Shown piece after piece: positions 22,077-33,289 of a DNA stretch of 64,000 nt. Position numbers and translations under genes: made by a program. Source of the stretch: Pseudopyrenochaeta lycopersici (taxonomy: Eukaryota; Ascomycota; Dothideomycetes; Pleosporales; Pseudopyrenochaetaceae). The stretch is taken from the NCBI GenBank assembly GCA_003313425.1, contig NHZP01000053.1:62001-126000 (forward strand), in the 5' to 3' direction. Within the stretch, counting starts at the first letter, position 1; each line of letters begins with the position of its first letter. A model generated the notes under the pieces. That model searched no databases. It was not told the DNA's origin and was given only the letters and a program-made list of their open reading frames with translations.

Positions 22077-23982
22077 CTACAGAGTGCGAGCATCCCATCT
22101 TCTGCGGCGGACCGGGCTTCCCTCATGGTCCAGACATCTTAAGTTTCCATTGTCGTTGGCCGAAACGAACTCATCCAGCGCCGCAGATGGGTTCTTAGCC
22201 TGGCCATTATCGCCATCGTTTTTGCACACGCACCACAAGTCATCCTTACCAATCTGTGCGCCTTCGACGAAGAAACATTTATTGCAACTCTTGTTAAATT
22301 GACCACTACACAAAGAGAATTAACTTTTTCCCTTAAAAGACTCTTTTCGCGTTAAAACTTACTTTTCGGAAGGGGTCAAGCCTCCATTGTCGTACTTGAG
22401 ACACTGCTCTAGCCCTACCTCGCTTCTGACCTCCTTGCCATCTTTGTCACTGCAAGTAGCTACAAGCAAGTGATCATCCTTGATGCTCCACTAGACAAGT
22501 GTTAAGTTCTATCATATCGATTAGCGTGATTTTGGCACTTACATCCTTGCAACGCTCGGTGAGCTTGGTACCCATCTTGGCTATCTCAATATTCCGATTC
22601 GCTGCAATAGCTTTGAAAATAGCAGTCTTGTAACATCCTTGTCCCATAGCCTTGGGATGGAAAGACCGTCTGATCTCAAAGGGTATGACGTCCACGGCAT
22701 GGGGGTCGGGCTCATTCTTTAACTTGCCGTATCTCGTCTGTATATCGATCATCAGGTCATTGTACGAAGAATATTTTTCGTGGCCTTCCCAGGTCCATGG
22801 AGGCGAGGCTTCAGTTGCGCTTTCCACTTTGTAGTTCTTGCCGGGGAAAATAAAGTCTAGCAAAATCTGCGCAAGATCCCTTGGTGGTGGCTTCGGCGAC
22901 GGGTCTTCCGGGTAATTTGGGTCTCCAGCACCCTCTCCTTCATCGAATATATTGCTGTAAGGCGACCAGAATTGTATAAGATATTCGGTCATCTGGTTAT
23001 CCGTATGTCTGTCTTCACAGAACCGATGGCCATCGTACGCACTGTTCATGTCTTCGACCATAACAGCTCCCTGATGTTCCAAGTCTTTCACGGAAGCCTT
23101 GGTCACATCGTTGACCGCACGGGCGAAACCGTTCAATTGTTTTCGAATATCCCGCGTGAGTTTAGGTTTAGAGGACCACGGATAGCCCCAAGTCATTTCG
23201 TCACAGCCGGTGGCCACTTCATTCCAAAACGACATGTAAGGCAAAATATAGACCTGAAAACTGTCCATCGGGTCTGCGCCGCCAGCTTTTTTCCCCGCAG
23301 CGAGAACGCTGGCAATGCCGTAAGTGATTTTGGCTTGGAGCCCCCCACTATCGATATCTGTTTGGAGACTCTTAAGAGTCTCTTGACAATCTCCTGGCAA
23401 CCAAGCTCAATATATGCAGTCGTTGATGATGCTGTAATCATTTTTTAGTAACGAAACAATTATATAATGTTCGGCGTTACTGCTTAGCAGGACTCACTTT
23501 CCTAAACCTGCGTCATTTCCACCAATCGACATGATAGCAATCTGCGGTTTTCCAAACGGTATACCGCGCTCAAAATTCCAATTGTTGTTTTTATAGGGAC
23601 CTTGATTTAATTGCTCCTGTACCAGTTCCCGGGATGTATCGCCAGTGAAAGCAAGGAAGGTGAGGCGAGGGGGTTCCTTATCGCCATTGAGCTTTTCCCA
23701 GCTGTCTATATCATCTTTTATTTGCATGGGATACGATTTTTTCCCACGAAAAGCATCCCAGGCCATAATTTCTTTCTTGCCATTGCATCCAATGCCTGCA
23801 GTGTACGAGTCGCCCAGCGTAATAAACTCTCTGATTTTCTGATTTGGCTTGGAGTACGGTTTAAAAGTTTCTAGCTCTACTTTAAGGTCGCGGACTGCTG
23901 CAGCATAATAAAATGGGCTACCAGGGAATTGAGCTGATACAGCGGCAATGAGGCCCAAGAGGAGCCCATTTCTCAAAAACAT
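22077..23982 (-). pseudogene. Secreted SGNH hydrolase fused to a cyanovirin-N (CVNH) domain, one nonsense codon
   Basis: Exons: 23982-23498, 23431-22543, 22490-22363, 22305-22077; introns of 66, 52 and 57 bp with GTGAGT/GTAAGT donors. The start at 23982 gives the signal peptide MFLRNGLLLGLIAAVSA. SGNH block I is ITLGDSYTAG (Ser59), block III SIGGND (about 150-156), and block V SFHPKAMGQGCY (His420). The last two exons encode a CVNH domain (about 451-570): CKDWSIKDDHLLVATC and GLEQCLKYDNGGL, then a second repeat with SCNKCFF, ALDEFVSANDNGNLRC. Predicted role: secreted ester or glycan hydrolase with a lectin-like tail. Codon 170 is TGA (23409-23407), in frame between CIY and AWLPGDCQ, with all other frames and splice sites intact. 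It is therefore a recent pseudogene, a sequencing error or a readthrough case. Confidence 0.8.
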
Positions 23983-25432
23983 TGCGCGATAGGCGGTTAT
24001 AGAGACTGAATTCGATATAAAGAACGTGAATAGGCGTGGTAGAAAGGAAGACAAGGAGATTCACTGCTTCTTATGGTCTTCAGCTATGACAAGCCCAAGG
24101 AAGTAATGAATCGAATGGGTTACCTCCATGCGTTTCTCTTCTAGAATTATAACCGGCTTCAATTTTACAAGGCATACACTGATCACTTCTAATGGCTCAA
24201 GCTAACCTTCTCGAGCCGAACTCAGCCCTGCGGCGTTGTCCATCACATCATGAGAAAGGGTCCGCGGCAGGGCAGAAGGTTGTTGTTGGATGTTGAAACA
24301 TTTGTGTGTCAATTTGAAGAATGAGGCTGTGAAGTGTTGTGTACCTAAGCGTGTACACCTGGTAGATACGCGGCAGGAGAATGGGTTTGGTGGTCTGTTC
24401 GACTGCACGAGTTGCTTTTCAGTATGAGAAACAGCGAATCTAGACAGAATCTTGAATCCAGCGGTCATGTCATACAAATGAGCGTGTATACTGTAATTCC
24501 ATTGTGTAGTGTATAATTTGTATCTTGGTGGCGGTTGCATCTCTATGCCCACACCATCTCTGCTCGAAACCATTCCATGTAGGTTATCCAACACAGGGCA
24601 GTGACGAAGTGCGAAGTGAGATGGATGAAACAGTGATCTATGTTTAACAGCTCTTTACTCTATCCCGTCCGGTTATCATTCAATACGACAAGTCAAGCTT
24701 GCCTGTAGGGAAGGTGCATGAGGCACAGCAGTCCTATATAGTTAACCCCTCTGTGGAGGTATTACACAAAAGGTCTAATTTTACGGTTAGGATGCCTGGT
24801 AGCTGAAACATGCTTCTCACATGCCATGACTTGAGTGCCTTGCTGTGCCTCCCAACTTCTTACACATTTTTGCGGCAATCCCTACTGCTACGGCACCACC
24901 GTAAGCTTACTGTATGTTGGACTGAAGTTGGACATGAAAGAGTATAAGGATCAACTTAAAATAGACCTTTTTCTAATATTGTGACTGTGGAAGGTGCAAG
25001 ACATGGTTAGCGAGCCTAGAATGTTATGGGCAAGTGGTCAAAGCTTAGAACCCCAAAATCTAAGTTGCCTCCCTACTGCACCTTCTGTAGTATTATTGTT
25101 ATGAAATATCCACTCCAAATTAATTCTTATGGTATTTTTGCTCGATCTTAAATGTATCCTGGTAGACAAGCTCTGGTGGCGTGCCAAGACAATTCAACGA
25201 GGATATGGTGGCGCAAACCCCGCACAGGTTACTGTCTCGGCTTACGGTAATCAAGTTCAAGCGGCGTAGTTCAAATTGATGGAGATGACCACGACTGATA
25301 ATCGTTCAGCTCTCACAGTTCGACTTCCCAAGCCACAAACCTAAGATACTTGTTGCCTACTCTGGTGTCCGCGCCTATTTAACCTGCCGCCATAATCCAC
25401 CTAGGAACGCTGCGGGCAACACCATTGCATCT
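23983..25432. other. Intergenic, divergent promoters, no supported gene
   Basis: Upstream DNA of the SGNH-CVNH gene (-) and of the secreted protein (+). A 130-codon frame at 24202-24594 (-) has no motif and I do not call it. TATTTAA at 25376-25382 is a candidate TATA element for the gene at 25433. Confidence 0.5.
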
Positions 25433-26128
25433 ATGAAGCTGTCCATTACACAAGCAACGGCCCTCTGCGCCATTCCAGGCGTTCTTGCTGCCACCTTTCC
25501 TCCGCACTCGGCTACCGGTCAGAAGCCCGTTGGCAGACCTTCCACCATGTCTGAGCTAGACAGCAACCTCAGCGTCCCTGGCCACAACAACGCTACATAC
25601 GGTCCGACGCCCAGGTCTGAACAGTTATTCAACATTGAATTCCTCGAGATTGCACCCACCCCGTGGGAAGTGTACGCATCGTAATCAATTTCTCTCTTTA
25701 ACGCTTGTCAACTAACTTACTTGCTTCCCAGGGATAAATACTTCTTCACCCTCCTCCGTGGCTATATCCTAGATTCTAAAGTAGCCGACGCTGAGAATCT
25801 GAACAAACTCCTTGCTACTGCGACCGTAAAAATATCTCTCCGTGTAATCCTGCCTAGCGGCAAAGACCTTCCTCCCAGAGAGTACACAATACCGCTTCGC
25901 ACTATCGCATTTCAACCCTTTGCTCATGTCTCTATTCGCGATACCACAGGCGAGTATATGGATCACTTGACTGCTGGGAGTATGAATGACATCCTAACGG
26001 ACTATATGATCCCGGCTATGTTTATCGAGAGAGGAACATGGAAGTTTGGAGTACTTGCGGAGCTTGAGGATGGACGGTGTTTATTTGCGATTGAGTTGAC
26101 ACAATGGTTGGAGGGTAGAAGAGAGTGA
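25433..26128 (+). CDS. Small secreted protein, 2 exons, 211 aa (effector-like)
   Basis: Exon 1 is 25433-25671; the intron is 25672-25731 (GTACGC ... ACTAAC ... CCCAG, 60 bp); exon 2 is 25732-26128. The join reads PTPWEV-DKYFFTLLRGYI in frame. Signal peptide MKLSITQATALCAIPGVLA with likely cleavage near residue 19. The mature part has no Cys pairs to speak of. It has a conserved-looking core (APTPWEVDKYFFTLLRG ... GTWKFGVLAELEDGRCLFAI) that resembles uncharacterised small secreted proteins of Dothideomycetes; I cannot name a family. It lies about 430 bp from the RIP boundary at 26560 and is itself free of nonsense mutations. Size, secretion and position fit a candidate effector, which is inference only. 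Confidence 0.8.
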
Positions 26129-26179
26129 TGTACTGTTGTTCAAGCAGTATACTAGCACAAAACTGAAAGGAAACGTAGC

Positions 26180-26560
26180 CTACACTATCCACCTTTTGTT
26201 AGAATCAGAATGAGGGATTACAGGCCAGTTCAAACTCCCATCTAGATCCGGCCTCTCCACTTCAAAAGTCTTCGTCTCTCTTACTTCGAACCCGATTGCC
26301 TGCTTCCTAACGTTTGGTATCAAGTTCGACTTCCTCATCTCTAAGATATCTTCCAAACCCCCTTCTATCCACGTTCGTACTCCTGCCTCTTCACTCACAC
26401 CGATCTCGTATATTTGTCCATCTTTGAATCCCGCAACCTTTGGCCATTTTGATGTGTCACCATCCAGGGGCTTGAATCATGTTCGAGGACATAAGGTTGA
26501 TCTGGAAACAGTGTAACCCACCCTTCTTTATCTTCTTCCCTTAGAAGGCCGTCGCTACTC
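26180..26560 (-). pseudogene. 3' fragment of a hypothetical gene, frameshifted and truncated
   Basis: The C-terminal frame reads KVAGFKDGQIYEIGVSEEAG ... WPVIPHSDSNKRWIV, stopping at 26180. Upstream the reading continues in another frame as GLLREEDKEGWVTLFPDQPY-VLEH; the two join near 26485 only with a one-base change, so there is a frameshift. At about 26562 the sequence turns into AT-rich RIP DNA and the N-terminus is missing. No domain recognised. The tail-to-tail neighbour is the secreted protein gene. Confidence 0.65.
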
Positions 26561-26561
26561 A

Positions 26562-26986
26562 AGAAAGATACTATTAATTAGATTTAAGATTATTATTAAG
26601 AAAAGTATAGTTAGAAAAATAAGATTTAAAGGTTAAAGATTAAAAGGATACTTATCTAAAAGACGTACTAAATAGATAACTATATTAGACTAGAAATTCT
26701 ATAATACTAATAAACTAAGCTAATTATTTTAATTAGACGCAAGTATAGAGGCTCTATATATAAAAAATAATATAGAAAGAGATATAGACTATATAATTAA
26801 GGTGTTATTAGGCTAAGTAATAACTTAGTTAAATATTATAAATAAAGAGTAAGGCGCTATAATCTAAGCTAATGTAGGCTATATTAAATTTAGTAAGTAG
26901 TTAAATTAAGTAAGCTAAGTATAGTATTTAAAGAGCGTAAAACGTATATATAAAGAGTAAGTATTATTTAAAGTATATTAGGTAAT
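26562..26986. repeat. AT-rich RIP relic, unidentified
   Basis: AT-rich DNA between the truncated gene and the first LTR of family B. Stops in all frames; nothing recognisable. Confidence 0.4.
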
Positions 26987-27042
26987 TGTTACAAACAGAA
27001 GTAGGAAAGGCGGTAGTTATAAGGATAAGAGAAGGAGGCACA

Positions 27043-27247
27043 TGTCACGAACACACTAGACCTAGCGGGGGACGACCCAGCGGAGGGCCCTCAGACCTAT
27101 ACCAGATAGAGCCCAGAAAGGCTTAGGACTACACTAGAGACAGGCTAGTATATAAATAAGAGCTACCCCCTTAGAGCAGAGGTTAAGGATTAGTCTTAAT
27201 ACTATCCCCTATTACTTAACCTTAACCTCTACTAACAGTCCCTAATA
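27043..27247 (+). repeat. Gypsy-A 5' LTR
   Basis: Starts TGTCACGAAC, ends CCCTAATA. I count 17 differences from the 3' LTR, all C/T or G/A; many are CAG versus TAG. Confidence 0.9.
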
Positions 27248-27249
27248 AT

Positions 27250-28850
27250 TCTAATCCTTCTTACCCTAGGGGTAGTAGTTAAGAAACTCTCCTCTAAAGT
27301 ACCGTCAAGAGCCTAGGGACAGCACGCCCACATCCTAACAGTAAAAGAAGAAAAAAAAAAAGAGGAAGTATTATAGCAGGCACTCGCAGAAGACCTAGGA
27401 GCAACGCTAACCTAGAGCCTCCCTAAGGAAGTACTAAAGACGCCTAGAGAGACCCAGGGACATTAGAAGACCCCTAATAATTAAACACGTTAGACGCCCC
27501 AAACTAAAACCCCCAGGACTCTAACATAATAGGTACCCTACAGTAAGGGTTAGGACTACCCCTAGACTAACGCACTTACAGCAGTAGACTTAACTAGGTT
27601 AGCCAAACCCTAACGGAGGTGTCCAGTGCCGCTAACGTCCCAGCAGAAACCTAACCCCTTTCTGCTAGGAAAAAGCTAACAACAGGAATCTTAAATAAAA
27701 CGTTTATCTAAGGTCTATTAGCTGACCTCTTTAAGGCAGAAGAGACTAGAGCCTTAGAGGAAGCAATTAAAAAGCTAAAAGACTAAATTAATTACGCGTT
27801 ATAAGCACTAGGGGTAGGACAGGCCGGGAAGCTACTAAAACCCCCCTAGCCCGCCTTTAACAAGGCAGAGAAGCTTATTAGGGCTCTGAACAGTATATAA
27901 CCTAAACTAAAAGTAGGATTAGAAACCTAAGCCCTATCAGCACAGCAGGTAGACTAATAGGTAAAGGACGTCAAAACTGCCTTCGCGTACGCCTAGGTGC
28001 TGGAAGATATAGTAACCCGCACCCATTAGGCTCTAGGGACGATCTAGTATTACGTCCACCAAGAACTCCTCTAACAACGCATTAACGAAGGGAGCATTAC
28101 CTTATAGGCTCACCTTAAACAGGAGGAACGTAAGCTAGTTCAAGATCCTATCCTCACCCGCTACAATAACTACCTCTAGTTCTTTAACTTCAAGTGGCGG
28201 AGGGACAACAACGTTAACACCTTCCTCCTCTAGCTAAGGAAAAAGGAATCCCTTCTAACCCACAACTTCTTTAAGCTAAAGGACAGGGAGGACAACTATA
28301 AGCTAAAGATCGCCTTTATATAGTTAAGACTTCTAGAGGAATACCGCAGGGAGATCATACGCACTAGGGTTCTTAAGACTATTAACTCGTAGCCTAAGTT
28401 CAAAAGGGCCCTACGTAACGCAGAAACCGTAACTCGCGCCAATCGCTTCCTAAGGGACACCCGAAAAGCTACTGCTAAAGGCCCTTCTTAGAGTAAACGC
28501 CTAGCGTTAAACTCCTTCTCTAACCTGCAGAGGACTAGTAAGAAGCAGGACAACGGACCCTTAGAGACAAACTACTCCTAAAGATCGCCCTGTCTAAAGC
28601 CTACATAGAACCTGCCGCGGTACTAGGGGACGCCTAAAAACTCCTAGGACCCAGCTAAGTAGGGCACAACCTAACCCCACTAGAAGAATCGTAATCAGGG
28701 AAACGCGAGAGGCAGAGCTAACAAACAAACTCAACCTAGGCCTTAATTAGGAAACGCAACGCCCTAGTCGCTAATCTGTTCTAACTACCACTAGGGCCTA
28801 ACACCTAGGGGAAAGCACTCTAGATAGTAATCAAAGTCCAGCTACAGGTA
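27250..28850 (+). pseudogene. Gypsy-A gag relic
   Basis: Plus-strand frame with helical, charged text such as RRDNNVNTFLL and THNFFKLKDREDNYKLKIAF near 28200-28320, as expected of a retrotransposon capsid domain, interrupted by TAG codons. A poly-A/G run (27347-27365) precedes it. Confidence 0.6.
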
Positions 28851-28869
28851 GCTAATAGACTCCCGCTCC

Positions 28870-31800
28870 CCCTCTAAGCCCTATACAACTCAGGCGCGGA
28901 GATTAACATCGTATTAAGCGAGATTACCTAGCTTTACTTCCTGCCTAGAGCAAACTACTACTAGAAGCCTACGGTAAGCCTAGTTAATAATCAACTACTC
29001 CTACTAGGAGCCGCATACGATCTATCTATCTAGTGCCAGGACTTAAAAGGCACAGTAAAACAGGTAGGCCTACAACTATTTTAGTCTACTAATATTAAAG
29101 GCTATAACTTTATCCTAGGATACCTATAGCTAAGGGAAGCCAATCCTAAGATTTAATTCTCTATAGGAGAATTTGAATAGTAGGCCGCGCGAGATACTAA
29201 CCAGGTCTAAGTCGTCACCGCCGCAGACCTGTTAGGCGATGTCGGCCCTAGAGAGACAGCCTACATCCTCTACCTAGGAGCCCTAACCTGCAACACCCTA
29301 ACTAGCGAGGCCGAAAGAGCGGTCTAAGAGGAGATGCGTTAGGTAACCGCCGCGAATCTGTCAGAACCTACTAAGCCTAGTAGAGATATAGAATATAACG
29401 CAGAATAGTTCTATCGCTAGGGCTTGCTCTAGCTGCGAAACCTAGTCCTTAGTATCGCAGACTACCTAAAGGAGTGTGTCTGAAGGGAACCCTAGCTAGC
29501 CTGGCTGCCTGCAGAGACAGCACGGCGCGTAGTATCTAGTATACGCAACGGGAACTCTAATTAGCGCGCTACCCTCCTAGTAGTACCTTATATCCTCCCC
29601 AGCCTAGCTAAGGAGGATGCCCCGCGGGTCGACCCCGCTAGGGACCGCCCAGACAAAGAGGAATTGAGGCACGTCCCCTAGAAGCTGCACTATAAGTAGC
29701 TCGCCTTTAGTAAGCATTAGACAGAGGTACTGCGCCCCCACAGGGAGTACAACTACGCGATTACGTTAGAGGAGGGACAAAAAGTCCTAAACCTCCCTAT
29801 TTACAACCTCTTACGCTAAGAGCTAGACATCCTCTAGGAATACCTTAATATAGCGCAGGAGAAGGGATAGATCTGGCCTAGCACGTCGCTAGCGGGGGCC
29901 CTAATCCTTTTTATACTAAAATTAGACAGAACGCTCTAGCTATACATAGACTACTAAAGCCTAAATAAAGTAACTATAAAGAACTAGTACTTAATCCCCC
30001 TTATAAGCGAGATGCTAGACCGCCTCTTAAAGGCGTAAATCTTTACAAAGTTAGATATCTAAGACGCCTATTACAGACTTTAGATTAAGGAGGGCAATAA
30101 GTAGAAAACAGCGTTTAAGACGCAGTACAGCTACTTTAAGTACCTTATTCTACCCTTTAGATTATCTAACGCGCTAGCGACCTTCTAGTCTTATATCTAC
30201 AGAGCCCTTAGGGGGCTCGTAGACTGCACTTGCGTAGTATATCTAGATAATATACTAATCTACTTAGAGAATAAGAAAGATTACGACGGCTACGTAGAGG
30301 AGGTCTTAGACCGACTTATAGAATAGGGCCTGTACTGTAAGGTAAGTAAGTGTGCCTTCTCTACTAGATCTGTAGAATTCCTAGGGTTTATAGTAACCCT
30401 AGGAGGCGTAGTAATAGACCCTGTGAGGGTATAGACTATTAGAGAGTGGCTAGAACCCTAGGGCTATAAGGATATCTAAGTGTTCCTTAGGTTCGCTAAC
30501 TTCTATCGAAGATTCATCTTTAACTACTCTGCTATAGTACGTCTGTTAGTAGACTATATAACGACCGCCCAGAACCTAGTAACAGACCTAAGTACGCCCC
30601 TTATAGGTAAGGCTACGAACAAGGCTATAAAGAGTTGTAAGGGACCTATAAGATAGTACCAGCCGTAGGCGTGGCCTGACTACGTAAGGAACGCGTTCCT
30701 TACGCTGCGTTAGAAGTTCTTAGAAGCCCCTGTGCTTCAGCACTTTAACCTAGTAGAACTAGTAATAGTTCTTACTAACGCTTTAGACTTTGTAATAGCT
30801 ACTATCCTCTTACAACTGGCCTTAACTAGGCAGGTAACGGAGCGTTACTAGAAGCCCGTCGCGTTCTAGAGTAAGAAGTTCTCTAAACTATTCCTAAATT
30901 AGCACACCTATAATAAGGAGCTCTGCGCTATTATAGAAGTATTTAGGACGTAGAGGCACTACCTCTAACACACCCTAATAATGATCCGGGTACTCTCTAA
31001 CTATAACAACCTCTGATACTTTATAACAATAAAGGAGCTCTCTCCTAAGCAGGCCTAATAGGCTGAGGAGCTAGCAGAATTCGACTTTGAAGTAGAGTAT
31101 AAACTAGGACCTGAGAACCCTACTAACAGGCCCTCTCAAAGGCCTAACTTTGCGTAAGGACTCCTAGCAGGAGAACCTTAAGCGTTAAGGGGTACAATAC
31201 TCTCTACGCTCTAACAAAAGCTTTAATAGTAGACACCTTAAGAGTCTATAGCTCTAACCGCCCCGCAGGTAGTATAGGAACTACACCTCCCTAGGGACGG
31301 AACCTAGCTAGGTCCGTGTTAACCCCTAAAAGAGAATCTACCTGCCTAGGTAATCCCTAATAAGCAGTTAGTTATTAGCAATACATTACCTGTCTCCGCC
31401 TGTAGCTAAACTATAGGCGATAAAGCTAGCACAGAGGGAAACCTATAAGCTAGGCTATTATACTTACTAGCTACTAAAGGGCCTTTACGCAGCCTAGGGT
31501 TCTAAGTAATAGCACCTAACTACCTCGCGGTAGTAGCTACGCAAGAAAAGTCCGCCTACGCCCTAGAAGTTCCAGGACGCCTCCTTAAACACGTCTAGCT
31601 AGTGCAAGCACGGGATTAGGCCTATCCTAGCTTTACGGCGCTAGCGGGTTGGGACACAGGCGAAGTAAGGAAGGAGGCTAGCACTTAGGAAGTTAACCTT
31701 AAGGGCCTCCTGCGTAGGAGCGGGAAAGTATAGATCCCTAAGGACGCCTTACTCTGCGCGAATATACTCTAGAGGAACTATAATAACCTTATAAGAGGGT

Positions 31801-33080
31801 ATTATAGAGTAGATAAAACTACTAAGGTCCTCTAAAGAAAATACTTTTAGCCCTACCTTAGGAAAGATGCCTAGAAGTATATTAGCTAGTGCCTGCAGTA
31901 CTAGCTAAACAAGATCTAGAGATATAAGCCCTAGGGCCTGTTATTACTACTACCCCTTCCTAAGACAGTATAGAGGCACTACTCCCTAGACTTCGTTACA
32001 GACCTACTAAAGTTAGTAGACGACAAGGGGAATAAGTACAACGCTATACTAGTACTAGTAGATCGCTTTACGAAATATGTCTAGTACCTGCCCGTAATAA
32101 AGACAATTATATCCTAGTAGGTAGTAGAGTTGCTGCTAAAATAATACTTCCTTAAGCAGAGGCTACTAGACACCCTTCTATTAGATTAAGGGTTAGTATT
32201 CATAAGCTAGTTCTAGTTAGATATTTATTACTACCTCAAAATTAAACACAGGCTTAGCACTGCTTTCTACCCCTAAACAGATAGGTAAACTAAACGCTAG
32301 AACCAGGAACTGGAGACCTACCTCCGTATCTATATAAACTACCAGCAAGATAACTAAGTGGAGCTACTACCCTACGCGGAGTACGCCTACAACTTAAAAA
32401 ACTACTTAGCACACAGCGTAAGCCCTATTAAGGCGGCGTTTAGAACAGACCTAAAGGGATTTAATAGAATCCCTGACAGCTACTAGCTCCGTAAACCGCC
32501 TCTAACCTAGGAGGGTCCTGTAGGAGCACTAGAACTTAGGCGGTAAGTTAGTAACAGACTAAACGAATAGCACTAATAATAGGAGGAGGCAAGGGCACGC
32601 CTAGAAAAGGCGCAGTAAAGTAATATAAAGTAGTATAATGCAAAACAGTCTAACTAACACTTCTCTGTTGGAGACCTAGTGCTGTTACAGGCGAAGAACA
32701 TAGCAACCTTAAGACCCTTAAAGAAGTTCGCGGTAAGACACCTAGGGCCGTTCTATATTAAAGAGCGTATTAGTAAGCTAGTATATAGGCTCGCCCTCCC
32801 GCTATTAATAGCGCGAATTTACTCTGTCTTCTACGTATCCCTATTAGAGCCCTGGGTAGAACCCCTAATATAGAGAGGGTTCCGACCAGGCCCTATCTAG
32901 GACCTAGTAGACGCCTCTATAGGAGATTGATACGAAGTAGAAGGAATCCTAGATTACAGAGAAACTCTTACAAGGGGGCGCGAGCTTAAGGTAAAGTAGC
33001 TAGGTTAGAGTATCAAAGAGGCGACCTAGGAGCTAGAGGAGAATCTTAACTACTATAACGAACTCCTATAAGACTACCTA
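28870..33080 (+). pseudogene. Gypsy-A pol relic (protease, RT, RNase H, integrase, chromodomain)
   Basis: Protease near 28881 (ALYNSGAEINIV; the family has DSGA, here Asp to Asn). RT from about 29940 with TKLDI, FRLSNALATF and VVYLDNILIYL at about 30234-30266 (the YLDD box, here YLDN). RNase H begins LTNALDFVIATILLQ near 30771. Integrase from about 31580, with SLDFVTDLLKLVDDKGNKYN near 31980. A chromodomain follows at about 32920-33075 (YEVEGILDYRETLTRGRELK ... ENLNYYNELL). Numerous TAG codons stand at Trp and Gln positions, and a TGA before YEVEG. Inactive. The 64-codon open stretch at 32679-32873 is an integrase C-terminal piece of this frame. Confidence 0.85.
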
Positions 33081-33289
33081 GCATCCCTAGAGCGTAACCC
33101 CTAAGCACCCCTCAGAAGATAACTAGAATAACAACAGGGCTAGCCCTAGAAGAAGCTTAGAAGAGAATAGGAAGATATTTATAATATTACTATATACCTA
33201 CAAACTAAACTAATACACCCCGCATAAGGCTTACTAGAAACACGCCCTAGACCTGTTTAGTCCCCTATCTCTACGTTACTACCTCTACG

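Noticed and set aside
24202..24594. 130-codon frame on the minus strand
   Set aside because: No domain or conserved-looking text; lies in promoter DNA between two genes.
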